In this document: piece after piece, positions 1 through 5,626 of the stretch
How positions within the stretch are numbered: position 1 is the stretch's first letter
Layout of the letters: every line of letters begins with the position of its first letter
Assembly (NCBI GenBank): GCA_964646425.1
Contig: CAZYEI010000060.1
Span: 1-5,626, forward strand
Source: CAZYEI01 sp964646425
Lineage (GTDB): Bacteria > Bacillota_I > Bacilli_A > RFN20 > JAISJY01
DNA length: 5,626 nucleotides
Reading direction: 5' to 3'
The notes under the pieces: generated by a model
Seen by the model: the letters and a program-made list of their open reading frames with translations, nothing else
Told to the model about the DNA's origin: nothing
The model's database searches: none
Made by a program: the position numbers and the translations under genes

Positions 1-524
1 TCTACTTTATCTCCAGTACCATCATTAATTACTGCTTTTTCTGTAATTTCAACTTCTACTGTTCCTTCTTTTCCAACAAAGTCATTTTCAGTATTTGCTG
101 CTTCAACATCTTTTACTGTAATAGTTGTTTTACCATATTCAGCATCTTCATTTACAATAAATGTGATTTTTATTATATCTTCATTAGCTGTTATCAAACT
201 TCCTTTAGTTATAAGTAATATGTTGTTTTCATATGTTGGTGTATCCCATCCATTTTCAGCTAATATCCCTCCAGATTTAATTGATAATTTTGTTGTATCA
301 TATTCTAATTTTCCTATAAAAGAACCAATCCCTTCACCTATATCAGAAAACTCTCCTAAGGCTATTGTAACTTCAATTGTTTCTCCTCTATTAGCAGTTT
401 TTTTGTTAGCAGTTAATATTGTTGAAAAATTTGTTGTTTCTACTGCATATACTGTTGGTACAGATACACATAACATTAACATTGCAATTATTATAAGTTT
501 CATAACATTCATCATTTTTTTCAT
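1..524 (-). CDS. Secreted cohesin-domain-like protein (5' part; continues beyond window)
   Basis: The first 174 codons are open with no stop; the 3' end lies outside the window. The start is ATG at 524, with AGGAG 9 bases upstream. Residues 1-27 form a signal peptide: a short Lys-containing n-region, a hydrophobic core (about 10-22), and a likely cleavage after Val-Tyr-Ala27. There is no lipobox, because Cys19 follows Leu. Residues about 33-161 resemble a type I cohesin/CBM-like beta-sandwich. They show an opening strand ending in RGETIEVTIAL, then IGSFIGKLEYDTTKLSI (the cohesin-like 'F..KLEYDP..L' strand), then LLITKGSLITANEDIIKITFIV and a closing TVEVEI strand. Known role of the family: cohesins bind dockerin modules. 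The upstream gene ends in a dockerin and is only 44 bp away with no terminator between, so this protein is a candidate receptor or scaffoldin for it (inference). Further cohesins, an anchor or a sorting signal could follow in the missing part. Related beta-sandwich domains that do not bind dockerin are the main alternative. Confidence 0.8.
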   Translation of the reverse strand, partial: MKKMMNVMKLIIIAMLMLCVSVPTVYAVETTNFSTILTANKKTANRGETIEVTIALGEFSDIGEGIGSFIGKLEYDTTKLSIKSGGILAENGWDTPTYENNILLITKGSLITANEDIIKITFIVNEDAEYGKTTITVKDVEAANTENDFVGKEGTVEVEITEKAVINDGTGDKV

Positions 525-533
525 TTTTCATAT

Positions 534-538
534 CTCCT
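534..538 (-). promoter_or_regulatory. Ribosome binding site of the cohesin-like gene
   Basis: AGGAG on the minus strand, 9 bases before the ATG at 524. It decides the start. A closer upstream ATG at 531 is in another frame and would give a lysine/asparagine-rich peptide without a signal sequence, whereas the frame from 524 gives a proper signal peptide. Confidence 0.75.
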
Positions 539-568
539 ATCATTTTATTATTAAATAATTCTTAAATT

Positions 569-3500
569 TTATAAACTAATCTTTCCTACTAGGTATAGTT
601 TTAATTTAGACAAATCACTCAATTTAACATTACCATCTCCATTTATGTCACTAGCTATTTTATATGGTCCATCAACAGATTCTTTGCCTACTAACACTAA
701 TTTTAGCATTGACAAATCACTTAATTTAATTTTACCATCTCCATTTATGTCTCCTGGGACAACTAAAGTATAATTTTTGTTATTTGTCATTTTTATTTTA
801 CATCCAGTTCCAACAAGTTCTGTTTCTTTTAGCTCATTTCCATCTTTATTTATAATAACATATTCCATTTCTGAATTTAACATTTGTTTTAATGATTTTA
901 CTGTTGTCTCTGCACTTATATCAGTTATTATAAGATTATTTTCTGATACATTTACTTTTGATGAAGTAATTATATCTGATACATTAATCTCAAATGAAAC
1001 TGTTGTTGTATTTTCAACTTTATCTGTTGCAATTAAAACATATTTGCCAGCTTCTGAAATTGTTGTTCCAGATTTATAATTTGGAACATTCACTCCATCT
1101 TTAGTTAATACTATTTCTTTTAAATTTTCATCTTGTATAACAGGAGTCACTTGTTTATTATATTTTTTTCCGTTTTCAACTCCAGTGATTATTGGTGCAC
1201 TTTTATCTATGTTTGTAACACTAGCTGTTGCTGTTCCTTCAAAACCATATTCATCTATATATTCAAATATAAATTCACCATTTTTTGTAAATTTGTATGT
1301 ATTTTTTCCGTCATTATTTGTAATTGTCGCTGTTCTATTAAACGAAATTGTTGCAGTTATGTCTTGTTTTGTTAATTCTTTATTTGATGGACTATATGTA
1401 ATAGTTCCCTTTAATTGTGGTGCTATCGCTAAGGTTGTGTTATCTGCATTTCCATCTTGTATTTTTACAATTATAATTTCACCACCAATTTTATCAACAT
1501 TCACTTGCAGTGATGCTCCTGTACTTGACAACGTGCAATATTCTGATACATCCGTATTTTCTGTTTTTCCCACTATCGATATTTTTACATCTTTTTGACT
1601 ATAAAATCTACTATTAAGATTTTTAGATGCTATATATATTTGTGGCAAATCAAGCGTAATTATTCCTTTAGAATCATTTGGTATCAATTTTGTTATTTTT
1701 TGATTTTCAGCCAATAATAATTGATTTATTTGAACTTTGTCAACAGCTGATACATCTTCTATATGATTATTAGTCATATTTAATTTTATTAATGTTCCTG
1801 TTCCTGCAATAGCAGATAATGAGCTAATATCCCTTACTTTATTAACTGAAAAGTCCAATTCATTTAACCTAGAACACACAGCTACTGGTGATATATCTTT
1901 TATCTTATTATTACTCAAATTTAATGATATTAAATTTGTAAAGCTTGATATGGTTGAAATGTCTTCGATTTTGTTTTGTGAAACATCTAAAATACTTATT
2001 GTATTTTTTAATGGTTCAAAATCCTTTATCTCTGTTAAATTATTATTAGCAATTTTCAATGTATTTAATGTAGAAATTTTTTCAATACCTTTAATATCTG
2101 TATTTGAAAAGTTATTTCCAGACAAATTCAAACTTGTTAATGTAAATTTCTTTTTGTTTGTCCAATAATCAATTAAAGTTTTTAAACTATTTATTTGTGT
2201 CATACCCGTATTCGATAAATCTAACACTTCAAGTTTTGTCATATTTTTTATAGACGTATTATTATCTCCAATTTTATTATTAGCAACATTCAAATTCACC
2301 ATTTTCGTACAATATTGTAGCACATCTATCGTTGTAATCGAATTTTCAGATATATTTAAACTTGTCAATTCTGTAAAATTTTCTAAACCCGATAAATCTG
2401 TAATTTCTTCAACAGATAAATCTAAAACATTTATATCTCTTATTGCACTGTTTTTAATATTCATTATCATATATGCATTTGATAAATTTTCAATCTTTTC
2501 CTGATTTTCATTTTTTAATAATTCATTTTTTATTGCACTACATAAATTTGAATCTTTGAATACTAATGAGTCAAGATATGATGACGACGATCCTAATTCT
2601 AAAACAAGCTTGCTCCCTGCTGCTATACTATTTCCAACTAACTCAACTGTTAATAAATCTTCATCTGTAACATTTTTATTTATAATCACATTATAATTCC
2701 CTGGTTGTAAATATGGTTCATTTGTATTTAACTTTATATTTTCTTCATCAACAATATTATTACATTTTATTGAAAACACTGAATTTTCTGCATAAATTAA
2801 ACTGCTATTATTTTTGCTTTTTTGAAAGATTTCAGGTAATATTATATATTGATCAATAGAATCCTTTTTAAATATATTTAATTCTATATTTTGAAAATGT
2901 AAATTAATTTCTCTATCTGGGTCAAAATTGCATGAGTCCAGTAAAGATATTTGTGAAATCTTGTTGTATGATAAATTTAATATCTTTATAGGTTTTGTTA
3001 ATGCTGCTAATGCACTAATATCTGAAATATTATTATCATTTAAATATATTTCAGTTGCCCCTAAGCATTTAAACTCAGTAATCTCTCCATCACTTTCTTC
3101 TATATATACCATCTCACTCAAATCTGTAATATTATTACTAGCTAAATTTATATAATTTAAATCTTGTAATTCATAAATTCCTTTTAAAGACAATTTTGTT
3201 GTTGTCGAAGAATCTTTCCACTTTCCAACAACATCTATCATATATAATTCTTTAAGACTTGATAATTTTGCAATCTCTTTAAATGATATTGATTCTGTTG
3301 TATAACTTATATCTAGAACATTCAACTTATCTAGATACGGTATTTTTTCATTATCCTCTGATTCTTCATCCTTATATGTAGCTACTATTGGATTTAACTC
3401 TATTTCTAAATAACGCAATTTTAATGATTCCAAATTTCTTAATGCTTTTATTCCTTCCAAACTTTGAACTCTAGTCCCTGATATATCCAATTTTGTAAGA

Positions 3501-4153
3501 GCACTATGACAAAATATATCATCTTCTAATCTACTAAAACTTCCATTATTAGCAATATTTATTTCCAATAAACTTGATATTGATTTCAATGGTTCCAAAC
3601 TACTTATTCCATTTCCTGAAACATCTAATGTTTGTAAATTGGTATAATTTCTCATAAACTCAACGTTAGTTAGTTTTGAAGATGCAAAATTAACATTAAT
3701 TAAATTAGTTAAATTTGATAATTCTTCAATATCACTAATAGCTGTTTCATTACCACTAATATTTAATGTTCTTAAAGTAGTCAATCCACTAATTGGTGTT
3801 ACACTTGTAATATTATTTCCTGATAAATTTAGGTTCTCTAGATTTGTAAAATTCTCTAACCCTGTAAGATCTGTAATTTTTGCTGTAGATTTTCCTGTTA
3901 ATTTTAATTGTTTTATTGAATTAATATCTGTTGTTACTACTTTTATAATTTTTGTATTTCTATCAGAACTATATACATACTCATCTAATTCTTCTACTAA
4001 TGCATCATATAAATTGACATCATTACATGCAATTTCCGTAGTTTCGGGTTCTTCTGCATATAAAGCAACTGATGAACTAAAAAAAATTGCAAGTATCACA
4101 AAAATTATAAAAATTTTTTTACTTTTTGCTTTTGTTTTTCCTTCCATTTTCAT
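569..4153 (-). CDS. Secreted leucine-rich-repeat, Ig-like, dockerin surface protein (1194 aa)
   Basis: Complete gene. The start at 4153 has GGAGG 7 bases upstream; Met3 is a poorer alternative. The signal peptide has a Lys-rich n-region (2-13) and a hydrophobic core (14-31), with likely cleavage after Leu-Tyr-Ala33. A short cap (about 41-77) precedes about 13 SDS22/internalin-like LRRs (78-420), with the pattern L..LN.SGN.IT.I..L..LTN. A beta-rich region of about 110 residues follows. A second cap (about 531-562) leads into 11-12 LRRs (563-835), followed by a second beta-rich region to about 912. Two Ig-like domains come next: 914-982, ending in a FIFEYIDEYGFEGTATASV-type strand, and 984-1058. 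A small domain (1066-1130) precedes a type I dockerin (1133-1194) with two calcium loops. Such LRR proteins usually bind proteins or glycans at the surface; the ligand is unknown. No enzyme domain, LPXTG motif, SLH domain or C-terminal membrane helix is visible, so the dockerin is the only evident anchor. The cohesin-like gene 44 bp downstream is the likely partner (inference). Confidence 0.93.
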   Translation of the reverse strand: MKMEGKTKAKSKKIFIIFVILAIFFSSSVALYAEEPETTEIACNDVNLYDALVEELDEYVYSSDRNTKIIKVVTTDINSIKQLKLTGKSTAKITDLTGLENFTNLENLNLSGNNITSVTPISGLTTLRTLNISGNETAISDIEELSNLTNLINVNFASSKLTNVEFMRNYTNLQTLDVSGNGISSLEPLKSISSLLEINIANNGSFSRLEDDIFCHSALTKLDISGTRVQSLEGIKALRNLESLKLRYLEIELNPIVATYKDEESEDNEKIPYLDKLNVLDISYTTESISFKEIAKLSSLKELYMIDVVGKWKDSSTTTKLSLKGIYELQDLNYINLASNNITDLSEMVYIEESDGEITEFKCLGATEIYLNDNNISDISALAALTKPIKILNLSYNKISQISLLDSCNFDPDREINLHFQNIELNIFKKDSIDQYIILPEIFQKSKNNSSLIYAENSVFSIKCNNIVDEENIKLNTNEPYLQPGNYNVIINKNVTDEDLLTVELVGNSIAAGSKLVLELGSSSSYLDSLVFKDSNLCSAIKNELLKNENQEKIENLSNAYMIMNIKNSAIRDINVLDLSVEEITDLSGLENFTELTSLNISENSITTIDVLQYCTKMVNLNVANNKIGDNNTSIKNMTKLEVLDLSNTGMTQINSLKTLIDYWTNKKKFTLTSLNLSGNNFSNTDIKGIEKISTLNTLKIANNNLTEIKDFEPLKNTISILDVSQNKIEDISTISSFTNLISLNLSNNKIKDISPVAVCSRLNELDFSVNKVRDISSLSAIAGTGTLIKLNMTNNHIEDVSAVDKVQINQLLLAENQKITKLIPNDSKGIITLDLPQIYIASKNLNSRFYSQKDVKISIVGKTENTDVSEYCTLSSTGASLQVNVDKIGGEIIIVKIQDGNADNTTLAIAPQLKGTITYSPSNKELTKQDITATISFNRTATITNNDGKNTYKFTKNGEFIFEYIDEYGFEGTATASVTNIDKSAPIITGVENGKKYNKQVTPVIQDENLKEIVLTKDGVNVPNYKSGTTISEAGKYVLIATDKVENTTTVSFEINVSDIITSSKVNVSENNLIITDISAETTVKSLKQMLNSEMEYVIINKDGNELKETELVGTGCKIKMTNNKNYTLVVPGDINGDGKIKLSDLSMLKLVLVGKESVDGPYKIASDINGDGNVKLSDLSKLKLYLVGKISL
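572..757 (-). other. Type I dockerin module (residues 1133-1194)
   Basis: Two F-hand calcium loops with the canonical 1-3-5-12 ligands are present. Loop 1 has D1135, N1137, D1139 and D1146; loop 2 has D1169, N1171, D1173 and D1180. Each loop is followed by an L-S-x-L-K-L helix. The loops are spaced 34 residues apart and end the protein, as in known dockerins. The putative cohesin-contact positions 10/11 are Leu-Ser and positions 17/18 are Lys-Leu in both halves, so the module is close to two-fold symmetric. Confidence 0.92.
609..751 (-). repeat. Two 41-bp direct repeats encoding the dockerin calcium loops
   Basis: Positions 609-649 and 711-751 match at 38 of 41 bases by direct comparison, offset by 102 bp (34 codons). 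They encode the two D-I-N-G-D-G loops and the start of the following helices. Confidence 0.9.
980..1414 (-). other. Tandem bacterial Ig-like domains (residues 914-1058)
   Basis: Domain 1 (914-982) runs from GTITYSPSNKELTKQDITAT through TITNNDGKNTYKFTKNGEF to a final strand before NIDKSAP. This is the repeating 'TYSPS...V.AT...NN.G...FT.NG.F.F...D..G' layout common in Firmicute surface proteins. Domain 2 (984-1058) follows directly, with GVENGKKYN, VTPVIQDENL, an SEAGKYVLIATD strand and a TVSFEINV end, typical of Ig-like domains that follow such a unit. They probably act as stalk spacers between the LRR head and the dockerin. Boundaries are approximate. Confidence 0.7.
1649..2467 (-). repeat. 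Second leucine-rich-repeat array (protein residues 563-835)
   Basis: About 11-12 repeats of 22-24 residues, more regular than the first array. Examples are LTSLNISENSITTI (from 597), LNTLKIANNNLTEI (from 696), ISILDVSQNKIEDI (from 719) and LISLNLSNNKIKDI (from 741). The array starts with a cap (N536-L545, NLCSAIKNEL) and an ITDLSGLENFTEL segment that closely matches the start of the first array, indicating an internal duplication. Confidence 0.88.
2894..3922 (-). repeat. First leucine-rich-repeat array (protein residues 78-420)
   Basis: About 13 repeats of roughly 22 residues, several with insertions. The clearest units start at L105 (LENLNLSGNNITSV), L127 (LRTLNISGNETAIS), L173 (LQTLDVSGNGISSL) and I389 (IKILNLSYNKISQI). 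The repeats after about residue 245 are irregular, with acidic insertions around 260-270 and 351-360. The leading cap (N47-L56, NLYDALVEEL) resembles the helical cap of internalin-like LRR domains. Confidence 0.88.
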
Positions 4154-4160
4154 GTTTCAT

Positions 4161-4165
4161 CCTCC
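4161..4165 (-). promoter_or_regulatory. Ribosome binding site of the LRR-dockerin gene
   Basis: GGAGG 7 bases before the ATG at 4153, ideal spacing. It favours Met1 over Met3 (13 bases away). An ATG directly after the GGAGG, at 4160, is out of frame and stops after about 13 codons. Confidence 0.85.
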
Positions 4166-4183
4166 ATAATATTTACTAAATGA

Positions 4184-4212
4184 ATTATATAAAAACACCC
4201 TTTTTTTGTCAA
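4184..4212 (-). promoter_or_regulatory. Consensus sigma-A promoter of the LRR-dockerin(-cohesin) unit
   Basis: The minus strand reads TTGACA (4212-4207), a 17-bp spacer, then TATAAT (4189-4184). Both hexamers and the spacing match the housekeeping consensus exactly. The DNA upstream of the -35 box is A/T-rich with A-tracts, as in UP elements. Transcription would start near 4177, giving a 5' leader of about 24 bases that begins shortly before the GGAGG and leaves no room for a riboswitch. It probably drives both the LRR-dockerin gene and the downstream cohesin-like gene. No operator-like palindrome is evident. Confidence 0.85.
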
Positions 4213-4223
4213 TATTTTGTAAA

Positions 4224-4359
4224 ATTTTTATCTATTTTTATNNNNNNNNNNNNNNNNNNNNNNNNNNNNNNNNNNNNNNNNNNNNNNNNNNNNNNNNNNN
4301 NNNNNNNNNNNNNNNNNNNNNNNNNNNNNNNNNNNNNNNNNATTTTTATCTATTTTTAT
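4224..4359. repeat. Identical 18-bp sequence on both edges of the gap
   Basis: ATTTTTATCTATTTTTAT occurs at 4224-4241 and again at 4342-4359, directly touching the gap on each side. Each copy is itself 1.8 units of a 10-bp motif, ATTTTTATCT. This is either a terminal overlap between two contigs that was never merged or the edges of a collapsed tandem repeat. Confidence 0.9.
4242..4341. other. Assembly gap of exactly 100 N
   Basis: One hundred consecutive N, a conventional placeholder for a scaffold gap of unknown size. It lies between the end of spoIVB and the promoter of the LRR-dockerin gene. The physical adjacency of these two genes is therefore inferred by scaffolding and not shown by sequence. 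Confidence 0.98.
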
Positions 4360-4378
4360 GATACCTTTTTTATCTAAA

Positions 4379-5449
4379 TTAGTCAAAGGAAACTTTTGCT
4401 AATTCTTTTATCATTTTATCTGCAAAAACAGCATATCCCTTTGTTGGATTATTAACAAAAACATGTGTAATAGCACCACAAAACTTACCATTCTGTATTA
4501 TCGGAGATCCACTCATCCCCTGAATTATTCCACCTGTTCTATTTAACAAATCTTCATCAGTAACTTTAACTAGCATACTTTTATTGTCATAATTATTATT
4601 TAAATATGTTTTTTCTATTTCAATTTTATATTCTTTAATTTCTCCATCAACATCTGACAAAATTGTAGCTTCCCCTAAACTGATTTCTTGTCTTGTAGCA
4701 ACATTCATTTTCTTTGAATTTTGTATTTTTAGATTTTCTTTATTTTTTATTATTCCAAAAACTCCATATTGTGTATTGTTATAAATATTACCTATTGTAC
4801 TATTATTTTTTAAGGTCCCTTGAATTTTTCCTGGTTCTTCACTCAAGCCTTTAACAATAGAAACTATATTCACATCATCTATTTCTCCTGAAGAAGTTTG
4901 TATTATATCTCCTGTATCTATATCTGTTATTGCATGTCCTAGTGCTGCAAAAGCTTGTGTCTGTTCATTATAAAAAGTTACTGTTCCAACACCAGCAGCA
5001 CTATCTCTAACCCACAAACCAATTTTATATATTCCATATCTATCTTTTACAGGTAATATTTCACATTCTTTTTCTACGTCACCACTTTTATACTCAATTT
5101 TAATTTTCTCTCCATTACTTGAATTTATAGAATTAACTAATTCATCTGTATTATTTATTTTGTTTTTGTTAATAGCAATTATAGAATCTCCCTCTTTAAT
5201 ATCCAAACCTTCAAACGGCTTAACTGCAATGCCTTCACTATTTTCTATAGCTGATGTCCCAACTACTAAAACCCCTGTTGTATATAATTTTATTCCAACA
5301 ATTTCTCCAACAGGTATTACTTGTATATCTGAAATTTTAATTTCTTCCCCTTTTACAGCTATAGTTTGTGGTATATAATTAAATGATAAAGTAAACATAT
5401 ATAAGAAAATTAATACAAATAATAAAATTAATTTTTTTATTTTAGTCAT
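4379..5449 (-). CDS. spoIVB: SpoIVB sporulation serine peptidase (S55 family, PDZ domain)
   Basis: Complete, 356 residues, shorter than the Bacillus subtilis protein (about 426); the missing length is mainly N-terminal. ATG at 5449 is preceded by AAAGGA. A single hydrophobic helix (about 6-24) serves as membrane anchor or signal. A PDZ domain follows (about 44-128, with IKEGDSIIAINKNKI), then the S55 peptidase domain. The catalytic triad can be assigned: H172 in ALGHAITD, S313 in GMSGSP and D298 in VTDED. The D is 15 residues before the Ser, the same spacing as Asp363/Ser378 in B. subtilis. The GAITHVFVNNPTKGY segment near the end is also characteristic. Known role: SpoIVB is made in the forespore, is secreted into the intermembrane space, and cleaves SpoIVFA to trigger SpoIVFB processing of pro-sigma-K. 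In many Firmicutes spo0A lies directly downstream; here an LRR-dockerin gene follows across an assembly gap. Confidence 0.96.
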   Translation of the reverse strand: MTKIKKLILLFVLIFLYMFTLSFNYIPQTIAVKGEEIKISDIQVIPVGEIVGIKLYTTGVLVVGTSAIENSEGIAVKPFEGLDIKEGDSIIAINKNKINNTDELVNSINSSNGEKIKIEYKSGDVEKECEILPVKDRYGIYKIGLWVRDSAAGVGTVTFYNEQTQAFAALGHAITDIDTGDIIQTSSGEIDDVNIVSIVKGLSEEPGKIQGTLKNNSTIGNIYNNTQYGVFGIIKNKENLKIQNSKKMNVATRQEISLGEATILSDVDGEIKEYKIEIEKTYLNNNYDNKSMLVKVTDEDLLNRTGGIIQGMSGSPIIQNGKFCGAITHVFVNNPTKGYAVFADKMIKELAKVSFD

Positions 5450-5459
5450 TTTTATTCCA

Positions 5460-5465
5460 TCCTTT
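5460..5465 (-). promoter_or_regulatory. Ribosome binding site of spoIVB
   Basis: AAAGGA on the minus strand, 10 bases before the ATG at 5449, slightly long but normal spacing. An ATG overlapping it (5460-5458) opens only a two-codon frame that stops just before the real start. Confidence 0.65.
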
Positions 5466-5477
5466 AAATTTTATTAT

Positions 5478-5506
5478 TAGTATTAAAAATTTTTTTATTC
5501 CTATTA
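5478..5506 (-). promoter_or_regulatory. Possible sigma-G-type promoter of spoIVB
   Basis: The minus strand reads TAATA (5506-5502), 17 bases, then AATACTA (5484-5478). Compared with the forespore consensus (-35 gHATR, -10 CATnnTA), each element differs by one base. The predicted start is about 10 bases before the Shine-Dalgarno sequence. SpoIVB is a known sigma-G (and sigma-F) target in B. subtilis. The DNA is so A/T-rich that a match of this quality could arise by chance. Confidence 0.3.
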
Positions 5507-5528
5507 AATAAGAAAAGTTGTTTTAGGC

Positions 5529-5561
5529 AAAAAAAATGATTATATAAAACTATAATCACTT
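5529..5561 (-). terminator. Intrinsic terminator of the gene upstream of spoIVB
   Basis: On the minus strand, a perfect 8-bp stem TGATTATA / TATAATCA (5558-5551 with 5544-5537) surrounds a 6-base loop and is followed at once by eight T (5536-5529). It starts a few bases after the upstream stop codon. It separates that gene from spoIVB, which therefore needs its own promoter. Confidence 0.85.
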
Positions 5562-5563
5562 CT

Positions 5564-5626
5564 TTATGTTGCTCCATCAATTGCAACTGTACCAGATGCT
5601 GTTGCAGATATTATATGTATATCTTC
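5564..5626 (-). CDS. C-terminal end of an unidentified protein (partial)
   Basis: Twenty sense codons and a TAA stop (5566-5564); the rest lies outside the window. The visible tail ends IISATASGTVAIDGAT. It alternates small and hydrophobic residues, like a beta strand or hairpin, but is too short to assign. It does not look like the end of RecN, which often precedes spoIVB in Bacilli, though this is weak evidence. That it is a real gene end is supported by the terminator just after the stop. Confidence 0.6.
   Translation of the reverse strand, partial: EDIHIISATASGTVAIDGAT

Noticed and set aside
460..480. Possible lipoprotein signal at Cys19 of the cohesin-like protein
   Set aside because: The residue before Cys is Leu, which does not fit the Gly/Ala/Ser needed in a lipobox, and a normal signal peptidase site (VYA) follows at residue 27.
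525..568. A/T-rich partial palindrome between the LRR-dockerin and cohesin-like genes as a terminator
   Set aside because: The stem would be only A-T pairs of a few bases and no T-run follows it on the minus strand, so read-through into the cohesin-like gene is more likely.
163..2168. Several plus-strand open frames of 70-137 codons (for example 163-558, 777-1079, 1133-1375, 1185-1598, 1950-2168)
   Set aside because: They lie antisense inside the cohesin-like and LRR-dockerin genes, have no convincing ribosome binding sites, and encode hydrophobic F/I/S/V-rich peptides expected from reading repeat-coding A/T-rich DNA backwards.
1649..3922. CRISPR-like or DNA-level tandem repeats over the LRR region
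   Set aside because: The periodicity is in the protein (22-24 residues). The DNA units are too divergent and lack unique spacers of constant length.
4081..4160. Short upstream ATG frames 7 bases before the LRR-dockerin start (4160) and, similarly, before the cohesin-like start (531), suggesting translational leader control
   Set aside because: Both are out of frame and overlap or crowd the Shine-Dalgarno sequence. ATGAAA-like strings are expected by chance in this composition, and the true starts have good spacing and signal peptides.
4180..4377. Plus-strand open frame across the gap
   Set aside because: Half of it is N, it overlaps the promoter of the LRR-dockerin gene, and the visible ends are low-complexity A/T sequence.
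4360..4378. Terminator for spoIVB just after its stop codon
   Set aside because: Only a 4-bp GATA/TATC pairing is visible, without a T-run in the right direction. Any terminator must lie in the gap or be absent.
5160..5378. Plus-strand open frame of 72 codons inside spoIVB
   Set aside because: It is antisense to the well-supported PDZ region of SpoIVB and has no recognisable domain or start signal.

Overview
The window looks like a piece of a very AT-rich genome of a spore-forming Firmicute, most likely an anaerobic Clostridia-type bacterium. The reasons are a complete SpoIVB sporulation protease, strong GGAGG-type ribosome binding sites, a textbook sigma-A promoter, AT-rich codon use and a dockerin/cohesin pair. 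TGA is not needed as a sense codon in any frame called here, and tryptophan is TGG. A run of exactly 100 N shows this is a scaffolded draft assembly, possibly metagenomic (inference). All genes lie on the minus strand, so transcription runs from high to low coordinates.

In order of transcription: (1) 5564-5626 is the last 20 codons of an unidentified gene, closed three bases later by a clear intrinsic terminator (5529-5561). (2) 4379-5449 is spoIVB, encoding a secreted or membrane-anchored PDZ serine peptidase (family S55) with its whole catalytic triad; a weak sigma-G-like promoter may precede it. (3) 4154-4378 is intergenic and holds the 100-N gap. The two gap edges carry the same 18-bp sequence, so the gap may be an unmerged overlap or a collapsed 10-bp tandem repeat. 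A perfect TTGACA-17-TATAAT promoter lies on the downstream side. (4) 569-4153 encodes a secreted 1194-residue protein. It has two cap+LRR+beta modules, Ig-like domains and a C-terminal type I dockerin. (5) 1-524 is the start of a secreted protein whose first mature domain resembles a cohesin. It begins 44 bp after the LRR-dockerin gene with no terminator between, and runs off the window.

The main point of interest is the last pair. A large leucine-rich-repeat surface protein with a dockerin is encoded directly upstream of, and probably co-transcribed with, a cohesin-like protein. No carbohydrate-active enzyme domain is visible in either. The simplest inference is a dedicated, non-cellulosomal cohesin-dockerin system that non-covalently displays or assembles an internalin-like LRR protein outside the cell. 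The spoIVB gene is probably a separate transcription unit and unrelated in function; its adjacency depends on the unresolved gap.
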